In this document: in pieces, positions 32,746 to 43,684 of the stretch
Layout of the letters: each line of letters begins with the position of its first letter
Position numbering within the stretch: the stretch's first letter is position 1
Origin: Lycorma delicatula
Lineage: Eukaryota; Arthropoda; Insecta; Hemiptera; Fulgoridae
DNA: 64,000 nucleotides
NCBI RefSeq assembly: GCF_047948215.1
Contig: NC_134455.1
Coordinates: 347,681,842 to 347,745,841, forward strand
Direction of reading: 5' to 3'
Position numbers and translations under genes: made by a program
The notes under the pieces: model-generated
Databases searched by the model: none
Told to the model about the DNA's origin: nothing
What the model saw: the letters and a program-made list of their open reading frames with translations, nothing else

Positions 32746-33458
32746 TTGTTATAACTTGATAAGACAGGCTTTAATTTAATTTTTGTTTCACGTCGATATG
32801 TATAATATTCTGGGAAATGAGTTAAATAGAAATAGGGCATTTCAAATGCATATCGTTTGAGGTAGCCGCATTTACTAAATTGTATTTTTCTATGTTAAGT
32901 TGTTGAAAAGTTATTTTTAACAGCTACTTTTGAAACCAACTGTGAAAAAAGTATTAAATGGCCATCATCATTTTGGTTAAGGTTGTCGTAACCTTGCGTT
33001 TATTACGTCGACAATTTCTTTTATTTCACTTTAAAATGATATAACACACCTGGATATTCCATTTAAAAATTTTGAGTTAACCCCTCCCCCAGTAGGGACG
33101 CTTGGGATGTTCTTATACTGAAATTTTCGTTGTTTTGAGGTAGAAATATTTCCTAAATTTTATTTTATTTTCTCTATGTTTTATTTTTGAGCAGTTATTT
33201 AAGAATTACTGTCATTTGTAAAACTAACTATTAAAAATATTAACCACCATTATTAATATAATAACCATTATTATTATTAATATAATGACCACCATTTGAG
33301 TCAAGGTTATCGTAACGGGAAAAATTTTCTATAAAAGTTTTTGTTTTGCATTTAAAAAAAAAAATGATTTGCCACAATCTTATCATTTCCACTTCTAATT
33401 TTTTAATTAACCCTTTACGAAGGCTTGAGGCTGTATGTTGTTCTAATATCATAAAATA
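32746..33458. other. AT-rich sequence with short ATT/AAC repeats
   Basis: Includes 'attattaatataataacc' near-tandem units at 33240-33295. No gene. Confidence 0.4.
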
Positions 33459-33473
33459 GGTAGTTTAAATATA

Positions 33474-33776
33474 AACCCATTGGGTTGGTCTACTGGTTAA
33501 CGCGTCTTCCCAAATCAGCTGATTTGGAAAGTCGAGAGTTACAGCGTTCAAGTCCTAGTAAGCCAGTTATTTTTACACGGATTTGAATACTAGATCGTGG
33601 ATACCGGTGTTCTTTGGTGGTTGGTTCCAATTAACCACACATCTCAGGAATGGTCGAACTCAGAATGTACAAGACTACACTTCATTTACACTCATACATA
33701 TCATCCTCATTCATCCTCTGAAGAATTATCTAAACGGTAGTTACCGGAGGTTAAACAGGAAGAAGAGAGAGAGAGA
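33474..33776 (+). mobile_element. SINE-A copy, full length
   Basis: Head 'aacccattgggttggtctac' with A box, B-box region 'agcgttcaagtcc', body 'ttctttggtggttgg', tail 'cctctgaagaattatc' and 'cggaggttaaacagg' followed by a (GA)n run. Flanked by GGTAGTTTAAATATA (33459-33473) and GGTAGTTTCAATATA (33777-33791), 14 of 15 identical: the target duplication. Closest relative: the copy at 12087. Confidence 0.95.
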
Positions 33777-33784
33777 GGTAGTTT

Positions 33785-33785
<1 letters not shown>

Positions 33786-33818
<33 letters not shown>
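33786..33818. repeat. (AT)n microsatellite next to the SINE
   Basis: About 15 AT dinucleotides starting inside the SINE's 3' target duplication. Confidence 0.9.
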
Positions 33819-33819
<1 letters not shown>

Positions 33820-33925
33820 CTAAATTTTATTTTTTTATATTCTTTTGTTGAAAAGTAATTTAAAGATTACCGTATTTTAACACCTACTATATTAAATGAA
33901 AACTATTTAAATAACCGAACTTTCA

Positions 33926-33976
33926 CGGCGGAGTGTATTAATTGGAAGGCCCCGGGTTCGAACCTCGGTAAAGTTT
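33926..33976 (+). mobile_element. Possible eroded tRNA-like head
   Basis: Contains 'cacggcggagtg' and 'ggccccgggttcgaacctcgg', the latter a good B box (GGTTCGAACCTC). Similar in plan to the heads at 10.7 and 17.4 kb, but the A-box side is eroded and no tail was seen. Confidence 0.35.
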
Positions 33977-34059
33977 TTAACATTTCTTTTCTCCTAAAAA
34001 CTTCATATATTATCATATAAAGTAAATATTACTGCGCAACGAGATTACTGTAAAATCTG

Positions 34060-34745
34060 TTCGGGTTGGGTGCCACCTAATTCTACAGAAAAGAACAAAC
34101 AACGACGAAAATAATAACGTGAACGCCTTCTGAAACGCTATCCTGACGAAAGAAATTAGTTCCTTTTCTAAATATTGTGACGGGAGACGAAACTTTGATG
34201 CATCGTTACGTATCAGAAGATAAATGACAGACCGGGAGTACCGGCCCTATGGTTCACCCCAATCAAAAAAATTCGAAATATACTCCTCTGTTTAAAACGT
34301 TCTCTCGATAGAATAGTGCGATTTATTATAAACAACTGTACTTTACTGAATGCTTGGAAGCCGGGTCGACTGTTAATTCAGTGTTACGATACATACAGAC
34401 GTTAAAACACTTTAGGAGATGTGTGTGCGTCGTATTCCACGAATCATGGAACCTCTAACTCTGCGACGCAATAAGTTCGACGACATACATCGCATGTGTA
34501 TTACGATGTATACAAAAGCCTCGGCGGCTCTTATGTTGTTAAACTTTGAACCACATCCACCCTGCTCAACACATTTGACGCCCTGCGATTTTCGCTTCCT
34601 ACTGCAAGTAAAATTGGATTTTAGGGATGATGAACTCAAAGACGTAGCTCATATACATCGATCAAAAAAGACCGTCAGCATTCTTCACTGACGGAATGAG
34701 AAACTGGCTCACCGTTGGGAGAATTGTTTAACTGTAAACGATGAT
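34060..34745 (+). pseudogene. Degenerate mariner transposase
   Basis: Plus strand, shifting frames: IVTGDETLMHRYVSEDK (first catalytic Asp, about 34184-34234), a YTPLF block, TVNSVLRYIQTLKHFRR (about 34370-34420), then EPHPPCSTHLTPCDFRF (third Asp, in CDF, about 34549-34599) and VKLDFRDDELKDV. The HDNARP segment around the second Asp is not recognisable. No terminal repeats were found. It ends just before family C copy C2 begins at 34759. Confidence 0.75.
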
Positions 34746-34758
34746 TAATTGAAAAAAG

Positions 34759-35775
34759 GCTGACAACACAGTTATACGACTTTCCCTTCACGCGGCTAAA
34801 GCGCGTTCCGGGAAAGTCCTACAATTGTGGATTGTTTCTGATGCACGTCTTACACACATATTTAATTTTTTTTTTCTCTACATCCCCGGGCCGGACATCC
34901 AATTAAGTATACTCGACTCGGGGACGTGTCCTTTCCGGATCTTTTAATTGCCTGCCTCTAATCTCCAACGGAAGAACCAGGCCCGGATATGCCGTATACC
35001 AGCCCCCCCCCCCCCCGCCGGAGACCGGGTCTCGGTCTTTCCTTTTTCCAGCCTCAAACCGACGGCGTAGGAGCCGAAGCTGCCACAGCGTATCCGGGAA
35101 CCCACACCGCCGGCCGGGTCTCGGTATTTTCATTCATTCACACCTAACGGACTCCAGGAGTTCCCGCTCCACTTAATTAAAAATATTCTAACTAAAACGC
35201 GCGCGGATACCGAATTTAATTCACGCGGACGTGGTGATACTAGCGGCGACGGTCGGCACTCACTAAACTAATGCAATTTCACAACTTACATAAAACAAAT
35301 TTCGTTTGTACGGTCGGCGAACTGGTATAGCCGCGAGGCTTAACGCTTCAGGTACCGAGTCGACCGAACGATCCAGTTCGAGACCCGGTCACACCGTGCT
35401 ATTTTTTTACACTTTAAAAGTTATTAATTTATTTAATTCTACCGTTCACTTGTAAAGTCACAACATAGCAGACGACTACAACTGCATTTTGTGGGTGGGG
35501 GTGCGGTTTTGCAAAATTGTTTATTTTCAAATTTTTTATTTTTTAATCGTTAAAAAATGTGTCGAAGAAAAATATGACCTTAATGAAGCGAAATTTTGAG
35601 ATACTGAGCTTGCTCTACAACCTCACCCTCTTGACCTTTTAAGTAGAACGTTTAATGGCATCAATGTTTCATATATAGAAGTAATGTGACTCAAATTTGG
35701 TCAAAATCGATCCGGTAGTTGTGGAGATATAAGGTGAATTAGATGCCGATACCGAGTACACTTACATGCGAACAC
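34759..35775 (+). repeat. Family C copy C2 with start hairpin and GC-rich insert
   Basis: Starts GCTGACAACACAGTTA after an A-run. A hairpin follows (GACTTTCCC 34778-34786 with GGGAAAGTC 34810-34818, extended to about 34767-34829), then 'gtttctgatgcacg'. A GC-rich block replaces the AT-rich part between about 34876 and 35158. After it come the standard blocks 'aaaacgcgcgcgg', 'tactagcggcgacgg', 'caggtaccgagtcgaccg', 'agttcgagacccgg' and 'cagacgactacaactgc'. No ORF of the family itself. Confidence 0.8.
34876..35158. repeat. GC-rich insert in family C copy C2, with a C-tract
   Basis: About 280 bases of high GC that C1 and C3 lack. It contains a run of 14-15 C (about 35006-35021) and two related phrases ('gagaccgggtctcggtc' and 'ccgggtctcggtattttc'). 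A 75-codon minus-strand ORF spans it, with a Gly run from the C-tract, but I recognise no domain. It might be a piece of a GC-rich LINE or a separate repeat. Confidence 0.4.
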
Positions 35776-36780
35776 TTCCATTTGGCTTTGGCATTGTAGC
35801 ATTGTTACCGCTTTTAGTCGGTTTGTTTGCACGGGTGCGTGCGTGCGAATGTGTATGTTTATAAAAATAATGAGAATAAGTAATGCTGAAATGTATTTTT
35901 TTAATGAATAATTTTTTTTTTTCAAAACCTTAATAAAAGTCTATCACAATTACTCTTTTATTTTGGGAATAACGCTACTTTTAAGACCTCTGTATATTAT
36001 TCAAATTAGTCAAAACGATCGGGTCAGTCATCCAACCTAATTATCATGTGTAGTTGTGTTTGGTAGGAATACACCATTCAACTCATTCAAGGATTCAACC
36101 CACTGTTTCTCCCTACGTTTGGTTGATATTAGCGTTAACAAATCGGCCGGTCTTTTCGCACGGTTTTGAACGAGTTAGCACTCGCCATGATTCAGTTGAA
36201 ATATTTTTTTCTAATTCCTTAATATTTTAAGAAATATGCCTATATATTTAATATTATATTCTCTTGTTATATTAGTTCTGTTATTTTCTTTCCATGTCAA
36301 GGGACAACGCTAGGATGATAATCTATCGTTCTTCAGCAGACATAGGGTTGCTGCAGAGCATAGCATATTAAGAATAAATAGAAAATTAATAAGTTAATTA
36401 AATAGATATTTTAAATTAAATTAATTCTTAATTAATAAATTAAGAATAAATAGGTTTCGTTAAAAAGTAAAAAAAATAAACAGTATCCAGCATGTATTAA
36501 ACTAGACGACAGAGAATGGTTTTCGTGTAACTTAATGCAATATTAAGGCTTACAAGAAAAAGGGCATTGTGATGCTTCCATTTCAATTTTTACTAAATTG
36601 CTGAACCATTTAAAAATTCTCTTCATTAATTTATTTAAAATACCATAATTATAATTTTTTTTTTTATGGAAACAACTATCCATGAAATTAAAAAAAAGTA
36701 TGCCTTATCTGCATTTCGTTTAACGTGTACATAAATATGCGCTCAAAATAATTTTCAATAGCAATTTCTAAATTGTTAAT
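35776..36780. other. AT-rich sequence, nothing assignable
   Basis: About 1 kb; 35990-36200 is less AT-rich but has no supported ORF. No TIR or SINE boxes. Confidence 0.4.
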
Positions 36781-36782
36781 TA

Positions 36783-38114
36783 CGAGGGTTATTTTATTTT
36801 CAAGGTACGATCGGTCACGAAATTAAAACCACAGTGAAAATAAAGATTTTTCTATTTGTAACAAGTACTTACATAGTTACGCTATTTCTCTACATAGTCG
36901 CGACTCCGATTTAGACATTTGTCGTAGCGTGGTACCAACTTTCCAATACCCTCGTCATAGAACAGAGCCGCCTGTGTTTTCAGCCATGTTTCTACGCTGG
37001 TCTGCAGCTCGAAGTCTGTGCCAAAATGTTGTCCTCCTAGCCAGCGTTTCATGTGAGCAAACAGGTGAAAATCGGATGGAGCCAAGTCTGGGCTTTATGG
37101 TGGGTGATCACAGATTTCCCAACAAAAGCGCTGCAGGAGCTTCTTTGTTACAGCTGCAGTGTGCGGCCGAGCATTGTCATGGAGAAAGACAATGCCTGAT
37201 GACAACATTCCTCTCCGCTTATTCTGAATTGCCCTTCGTAGACGTTGAAGAGTCACGCAGTATGAGGCTGCAGTGATGGTCGTGCCACGTTCCATGAATT
37301 CCACCAAGAGAACTCCATTCGGGTCCCAAAACACAGTAGCCACACACTTTCTGTTGGAGAAGGTTTGTTAGAACTTCTTTGGTTTACTGGGAGAATGAGA
37401 ATGCATCCGCTGTTTGGATTGTTCTTTTGTTTCTTCACTTTCGAAATGGACCCGTGTCTCGTCCCCTGTTACAATTTTGTTGAAAAAATCTTCTCCTTCA
37501 TTGTGGTAGCGCTGGAGAAACGTTAGGGAGGCGTTCATTCTCATTGTTTTGTGATGGTCGGGCAGCATCTTGGGAACCCATCTCGCACACAGTTTGCGGT
37601 ACTGAAGTCTCTCACTCACAATGGTGTAGAGAGTTGACCTTGAAATTTCAGGAAGCGAATCACTCAATACAAAAATTGTGAACCGACGATTTTCTAGTCT
37701 TGCCTCATCCACTCGCTCAATGAGATCATCGGTTGACAATCGCTTCCTTCCCTGACCGCCTGCATCATGAACATCTGGACGTCCTGCTTTAAAGTTCCTG
37801 CACCATTGTCGCACTTTGCTGTCACTCATTGAAGTTTCACCGTACACATTACTTATTCGTCGATGAATTTCAGCTGCATTACATCCTCAGCCTGAAGAAA
37901 TCGAATTACCGCACGAACTTCACACTTGGCGGGAGATGCTATTGTTGTAGACATGTTTACTTGCTAACTGCGTGTTCAGAACTAAACGAAGTGACGCGGC
38001 GTGATTGAAGGCCATACTAGAGACGCTGCGCAACACATATGCGCAAAGGTTCATCTGATTTTTGCGCGGGTTTTTATTTCGCAACCGTTCGGACCTTGAA
38101 AAAAATAACCCTCG
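36783..38114 (-). mobile_element. Mariner element, complete ends, defective transposase
   Basis: 1332 bp between TA dinucleotides (36781-36782 and 38115-38116). The terminal inverted repeats start CGAGGGTTATTTT on both sides and match for about 45 bases with gaps ('caaggt.cga.cggt..cgaaat.aaaacc'). Size, TA duplication and the encoded DD34D transposase are all as expected for an autonomous mariner. The only gene, on the minus strand, is broken (see next entry), so the element can no longer move by its own enzyme. Confidence 0.95.
36882..37954 (-). pseudogene. Mariner transposase gene, three lesions
   Basis: Start ATG at 37954-37952 (MSTTIASPAKCEVRAVIRFL), stop at 36884-36882; about 350 codons, the usual mariner length. 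The N-terminal helix-turn-helix region (to about 37600) is followed by the catalytic part: IVTGDET with Asp codon 37461-37463, FLHDNARPHT with Asp 37176-37178, and SPDLAPSDFHLF with Asp 37071-37073, i.e. DD34D spacing. Lesions: a one-base deletion near 37890 shifts the frame after FLQAE, and two in-frame stops stand at 37368-37370 and 37095-37097 (the latter in place of the Tyr expected in HPPYSPDL). The three catalytic aspartates are intact. SETMAR-like similarity would be expected. Confidence 0.95.
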
Positions 38115-38116
38115 TA

Positions 38117-38398
38117 TTTCATTTGTATTTAAATAATTAATATGGACTTTCAACATCTATTTTTTTATCTTATACGTAGGATTTGTACCTAAAACAATTA
38201 TTCAAAAGAAATGTTAGATTTTTGTTAAAATTTTATCACTATTTGAAAGTTGATATTTTAGTGAGTCGGTTTATTAACAGACTGTCATATACGTATTTAC
38301 TTTTAAATTGGTCTAAATCTTAGAGAAAAATAACAATATTTCGCATCGAATTTTTATGATAAAATGAAACCAAGTCGTCTCTTAGAATACAATTTTTT
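38117..38398. other. AT-rich spacer
   Basis: No recognised feature. Confidence 0.4.
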
Positions 38399-39090
38399 CT
38401 TCCTTGTACGAAATAAAGGAAGTATTGTGATCGCGAAAAATTTCGGTTTTCAGATTTCAAGGGAAATATCAATTTTCATCATCCCTAAACCCATTTTGAC
38501 TATTTTCAGCTTGATGTCTGTATGTACGTATGTATGTCGCATAACTCAACGATTAGCCGTAGGATGTTTAAATTTTGGATTTGGGACTGTTGTATCATCT
38601 AGTTGTACACCTACCCTTTCGACTGCAATCGACTGGGCCAAAAGTGTCCAAAATCCAAAACATTTGGATTTTGGCCTTTTTTTTTAATTGTAGTAATAAG
38701 CCCTCATTGAGAGCATTTCAATGATATATCATTATATCATAAATGGTACTTATTTTCATTGGTACCAGAGTTAATAGCCAAATGACATTTTAATTAATGA
38801 AATATTTGGATCTTACAAGGGAAAGGCACGTCGATTCGAATCAGACTTCATCTCCTTTTTTTTTATTTTAATTTTTTTTATATTAAAAAGTATTGATTTA
38901 TTAATAATTATTAACCTCTGATTTTAAAAAAAATTGATGAATAATAAACGATAAAAAAAACGATCAATAATAATTCAATGATAACATTAAAGAAAAAAAA
39001 TATCAGAAATAAAATTTTATGTACTTAAAAATGTGTATATGTAATTTAACAGGCGTACAAGGAAGTCATTTAGTGTCACGTAAAGAATAA
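38399..39090 (-). repeat. Family D copy D3, with both ends
   Basis: Minus strand relative to D1. One end reads 'ttccttgtacgaaataaagg' and the other 'ggcgtacaaggaagt', so ACTTCCTTGTACG is present at both ends in inverted orientation. A perfect 12-base hairpin lies in the middle (CCAAAATCCAAA 38648-38659, TTTGGATTTTGG 38663-38674). A 107-codon ORF (38364-38687) is a by-product of this repeat and has no known motif. Confidence 0.85.
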
Positions 39091-40317
39091 AAATCAGATT
39101 TTTATTCAATACATATTGATGATAATTAGAATGTTCTTGCACAATGTTGGTCCAACCCCCGCCACCACCCACGTTGGTTGTTTGATATAGGATAAAATAC
39201 TTATAATTTTATTTTCAATGGTGTGTTTAAACATCAGTTTTCCCAACTATAATCTTTTCTGGCCCTGAGTATACGACTTTTCATACAAACCTTTGACCAG
39301 CCACCCTTGCTCCGTAAATTTGATTTTTATAAAATGCTAAAATACATATAATTTTATTTCTAAAGGTTTGGTCCGAGTACCAATGTTCACGAATCTTATC
39401 ACCTTCGTTTCTAAGATGTAGAATTTTTTCATTAAAAAATCCCCCTCCTTTCATCCCTCTGTTTAGTAGGAGTTTTTCAAAATCGTTCTTTATTGCATGG
39501 TACGTTATAAAAACAATGTACCTTTGAAAACTCTCCTATCTAGGTTACTCTCCTAGCATAACGACCTTTTGTTTATACCATTTTTCTTGTCTTAAATAGA
39601 TTTTTAAAATGATGTATCACCCAAACGTTGTTACCATTTAAAATATTTTAGTTACAACCCCAAAGCCAACCCTCCCCCCGCCCAAGAAGGGGTGAAATTC
39701 TATTTCTCGTCAAAAGGTAAAGTACTTGACCGATAGCTTACCTTATCCTGAAAGTTACACCTATCTAGTACTGTTTTAAAGTTGTTGGGTTTCCATACTT
39801 TTGACTCACTCTGTAGATTAATTATGTAAAATATATTATAAAACATATATATACGTAATATTTATATATTTCTTTTAGGAATGTAGAGATAGGGAATATA
39901 ATATGTTTCAAGGAATTTAAGTTACGTAGTTAGTCTATTTTATTCGCATGAAAATTACAAATTAATGACGAATGTGTAAAATGACACTACACATAAGTCG
40001 TAGTAATGCATCATTAAATGCCTACTATTTATTAATTCATTTATATGTATATAAGCAATTAAAATATAATTAAGCATATCCTGCTCTTAATTATATCATA
40101 ACTTGTGAATGCTTTTATTTTAATAGTCGTACATTTGTAAAAATTAAATGATTTCTTACCATTTATTTACTACGAAATTTATTTAGAAGAAGCAATTGTT
40201 TATATATATATAAACACACATATATATATGTATATGTTTTTAAAACGTCCTGGCACAACGTATGGCCTGAGGGGATTTGCTGAGAGATTTTTTTTAGTTT
40301 CTGTATGGTTGCTACGT
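39091..40317. other. Noncoding sequence with C-rich phrases
   Basis: 39140-39830 carries phrases such as 'aacccccgccaccaccc' and 'aaccctccccccgccc' with 'catttaaaatattttagtt', resembling 33040-33100 ('catttaaaaattttgagtt'). This suggests an old dispersed repeat that I could not delimit. 39830-40317 is AT-rich. Confidence 0.35.
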
Positions 40318-40608
40318 ACTCTCTTTTTTGTTTAGCCTCCGGAACCACCGTCAGAGAATGATATTTATGAATGAATGAATATGTGAATGAAGTGTTACAC
40401 TTTAGTCTTGTACAGTCTTAGGTCGACCGTTCCTGAGATATGTGGTTAATTGAAACCAAGCACCAAAGAATTCCGGTACCCACGATCTAGTATTCAAATC
40501 CGAATAAAAGCAACTGCCCCTACTAGGATTTCAACTTTAGAACTCTCGACTTCGAAATCAGATGATTTGCGATGGCAAGTTTAACCATTAAACTAACCCG
40601 GCGGGTTG
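40318..40608 (-). mobile_element. SINE-A copy, full length
   Basis: Minus strand; tail at 40318 ('tactctcttttttgtttagc' on plus, then 'cctccggaaccaccg'), body 'taggtcgaccgttcctgag', 'gaaaccaagcaccaaagaat', B-box region 'ctaggatttcaacttt', and head 'ttaaccattaaactaacc' with 'cggcgggttg' at 40608. The tail has been altered by 'gaatgaatgaat' repeats. Confidence 0.9.
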
Positions 40609-42390
40609 ATATTTACATACTAAAAAAAAAAAAATGACAGTTGTTATACTTTCCAACCCGAATTTACGATGACGTGCCGCGTGTTAATTTCATAATCTTC
40701 TTTTTCAGTACGAGTTAATTTAATACGAGTTAAAGTACATTGTTAATTAATTTTTTTCATTTGTACATCATTTATTAAGAAACCTGCTTTTTCTTTTTCT
40801 TTTTGTTGGTAAAGTCATAAAGTTTCCGTGTAATTTGTAAAATAAAAACATTTTTTAAAAAATAAATCAGCAGTATAAAACTGTTTTGAAACAATTAATT
40901 TTACATTTTTATAATAATTATTTATATCTTTAAAGAATTACATTTGCTGTGTTGAATGCTACAAATTAGAAAAAAATTCGATAGAAAAATGTACAACTAA
41001 TAAAAAGTTAAGTAAAATTTCCTTTCTTGGGGGTGTGGGTGAATTATTATGAAATTTTACTTTAAAATTATTACTAAAAGTTTAAATAAACTAAAAAAAG
41101 TTTTAAAAAATTCAAAAAATTAATAATTTAAAAATGTAATGTGTTTCCCCATCACCAATATTACCCTAAAGTATTTTTTTGGGCTGCTTGCAATACTACT
41201 ATGCCTTGGAAGATGTAAAAAAAGTTCGGTTAAAAAATATAGTGTAAATAAAAAGATAGTTTTTCTCGATTTTTGGAGAATTTGGGAGCAAATATTTGTT
41301 TTAAGTGGTAAGATAAGCATGTACGCATGTACTTAGCTTAATATAAAGCGAGGTTATGTTTGAAAAATTTTGAGAAAATTGATACCAAACTAACTATCAT
41401 CTACCCGACCCCATGGAGATGATGACTCCAAACCTTTACCAACAAATTGCCCCATATACATGAGTCTCTGTGCCAAATTTCAAAATCTGTTAATCCAGAC
41501 AAAATTTATTGCTTCAAACACGCCAACATATCTTGATATGTTCCCTACGAACATTACCTCCAATGTTTTGTTTATTGGGTTTACTGGGTCAGGAAAAGTC
41601 GAAAAATGCAAAAAAAGCCCGTACCCCATTTTTTGACTGATTGCCATACTTTCTTTCTTGAAACATATTTCCAGAGCTAGGATGCTAAGAAATTAAAATA
41701 TATAAATAAAATTAAAACTCGAAAATTAACATAAACAATAAATTACATATATTTTTTTGATTGGAATTAAGGAAAAGAGAATTTCTAAAGGAGGCTCTTT
41801 TTTACTAGATACATTTATCCATATATCGTCCTCCTTAACAGATGCTAAATAATTTAAAGACAATTAACCTCCACTCCCCCCAAAAAAGGAAAATTTGTTC
41901 GATGAATTTTTTCAATCTCCGTTCAACGTAACATAGATGTATACAATCAAAAGGTTTTCATTATTACCTTCTGAATTGTAAACTATTTTGTATTTATTTT
42001 TTTACATGTAGTACTCCATGTATTTACCTTAAAATTATTTCACGAGTTTTTTATAGTTTCCCTTGATCCATCCAAGCAAAACTTTGACAATTTGTTATTT
42101 TACCCATTTAGTGTTGTAAAAAAAGTACCAAAAATGTACCGAGCAGATTAGTAAGTGACAAAAACAGTTGTTTTAATTTATCGGGTTAATAAATAGTTTT
42201 TATTTTCATCGGCACATAATAGTGCATAATACAGATCACGTTAGGGATTGGTGGATGTATTACTCCGTTGGTAAAATAATGAATTGTCAAAACATTTGCT
42301 TGGATTGATCAGGGGAAACTATAAAAAGGTCACGACATAATTTTAAGGTTAATACATGGAAGCATTAAACATATTTATATTTTAAAAAAA
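40609..42390. other. AT-rich sequence; old noncoding repeats likely
   Basis: 41340-41640 contains phrases of the type 'ccaaatttcaaaatctgtt' and 'ggaaaagtcgaaaaatgc' that also occur in families C, D and E, so it is probably an eroded relative. No ORF is supported. Confidence 0.35.
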
Positions 42391-43115
42391 GCTGACAACA
42401 CAGTTGAAGGAATTTCCCATCACGCAGCTGCGTGAGGGGAAAGTCCTGCAACTGTGTTCTATTTATTATTTTATTTAAATACAATATTTTTTCGTTTATT
42501 TAATTCAATAATGATTCTAACAATAGCGCGCGAGCATACCGTATTTAATTAGCGCGGGTGTGGCGGTACTAGCGGCGAAGGCCGGCACTATCTAAACTTA
42601 TGTAATTTCACAACTTAGAACAAATTTCGCTTCTCTGTTCCGACAGACCGGTGTAGCCGCGAGGCTTAACGCAGCAGGTACCGAATCGACCGAGCGATCC
42701 AGTTCGAGACCCGGTCAACCGAGTTACTTTTTTACAGTTTAAGTATTACTAATTTATTTAATTCTAGCGTTCACCTGTGACTTCACAATATAGCAGACGA
42801 TTACAACAGCATTTTTTAGGATGGGGATGAGATTTAGAAAAAATCTGTTTTGCAGATATTGTTATTTTTTAATCGTTAACAAATGTGCATAAGAAAAATA
42901 TGCATCTAGTTAGGAGAAATCTCAAGATACTGAGGGTGACTTTGCTGTATAGCCTCACCCCTTCACCTTTTAAGTTAAAAATTTAACGGCATCAATGCCC
43001 CGTATATAGAAGTAATCTGACAATGTTTGGTCAAGATCAGTCTTAATAGTTCTGGAGGTATAAGGTGATTTGGAGGGCAACACCGAACATACATAGTACA
43101 CACGAAAACTTCTAT
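42391..43115 (+). repeat. Family C copy C3, with the best start hairpin
   Basis: Starts GCTGACAACACAGTTG after A7. A long near-perfect palindrome occupies 42397-42458: AACACAGTTG pairs with CAACTGTGTT, then AGGA/TCCT, TTTCCC/GGGAAA and a central CACGCAGCTGCGTG. Then come 'atagcgcgcgagc', 'gtactagcggcgaagg', 'gtgtagccgcgagg', 'caggtaccgaatcgaccg', 'agttcgagacccgg', 'cagacgattacaac', 'aatcgttaacaaatgtgc' and 'catcaatgccccgtatata'. The segment at 42650-42718 has A-box-like and B-box-like sequence, but the spacing (about 54) is long for a tRNA promoter. Confidence 0.8.
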
Positions 43116-43684
43116 CCAGTTGTTTGGTTTTTTGGATTCCTTAGTTGTGAAAACGTCAAGATCAGATGAAAACAGCATATGACCAAATTGGACCGATTAC
43201 AATACTTTCCTTTCTAGAGTTATTCCTCTGCTACAGTGCTATCTAGATGGGAAAGTAAAAATACAAAATCATTCACAGTTCAGAAGCCGTAAATAAAAAT
43301 TATTTGAACACTTATTTTTGTACATGTTGAATTCATAACATTCAGTGTATTTTTTTTTAATTATTGGATTAATATTATTTAAAAAATTATTAACAGAGTA
43401 ATTATTTTTTCTATAAAAGAAAATTTTTTAATTTTATTTTAAACAAATTATCGATGAAACCTTTTTTTAAATGGTTCGGTAATTCTTAGAAGACAGTAAT
43501 GGAAGCATAATAACACTATTTCTCATAAGCCAAGTATTGTTTTGAATTACATGAAAATTGTTCCTCTGTCTGGTTTGACAGAGATAAATATATTTTTATT
43601 TTTTAATAATAATTGATTAATCTTTTTTTTTAGAAAAATTTGTCTATTCACAAATGTGTGCAGAATGGGATGTAACATTTTTAA
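43116..43684. other. AT-rich sequence, nothing assignable
   Basis: No supported feature. Confidence 0.4.

Noticed and set aside
37095..37343. Independent small ORFs in the mariner region
   Set aside because: They are pieces of one transposase frame separated by two nonsense codons.
38364..38687. 107-codon ORF
   Set aside because: Lies in family D, is not kept open in the other copies and shows no motif.
23726..43115. Family C as a Helitron
   Set aside because: A hairpin lies near one end, but I see neither a clear 5' TC nor a CTRR end followed by T, and no Rep/helicase.
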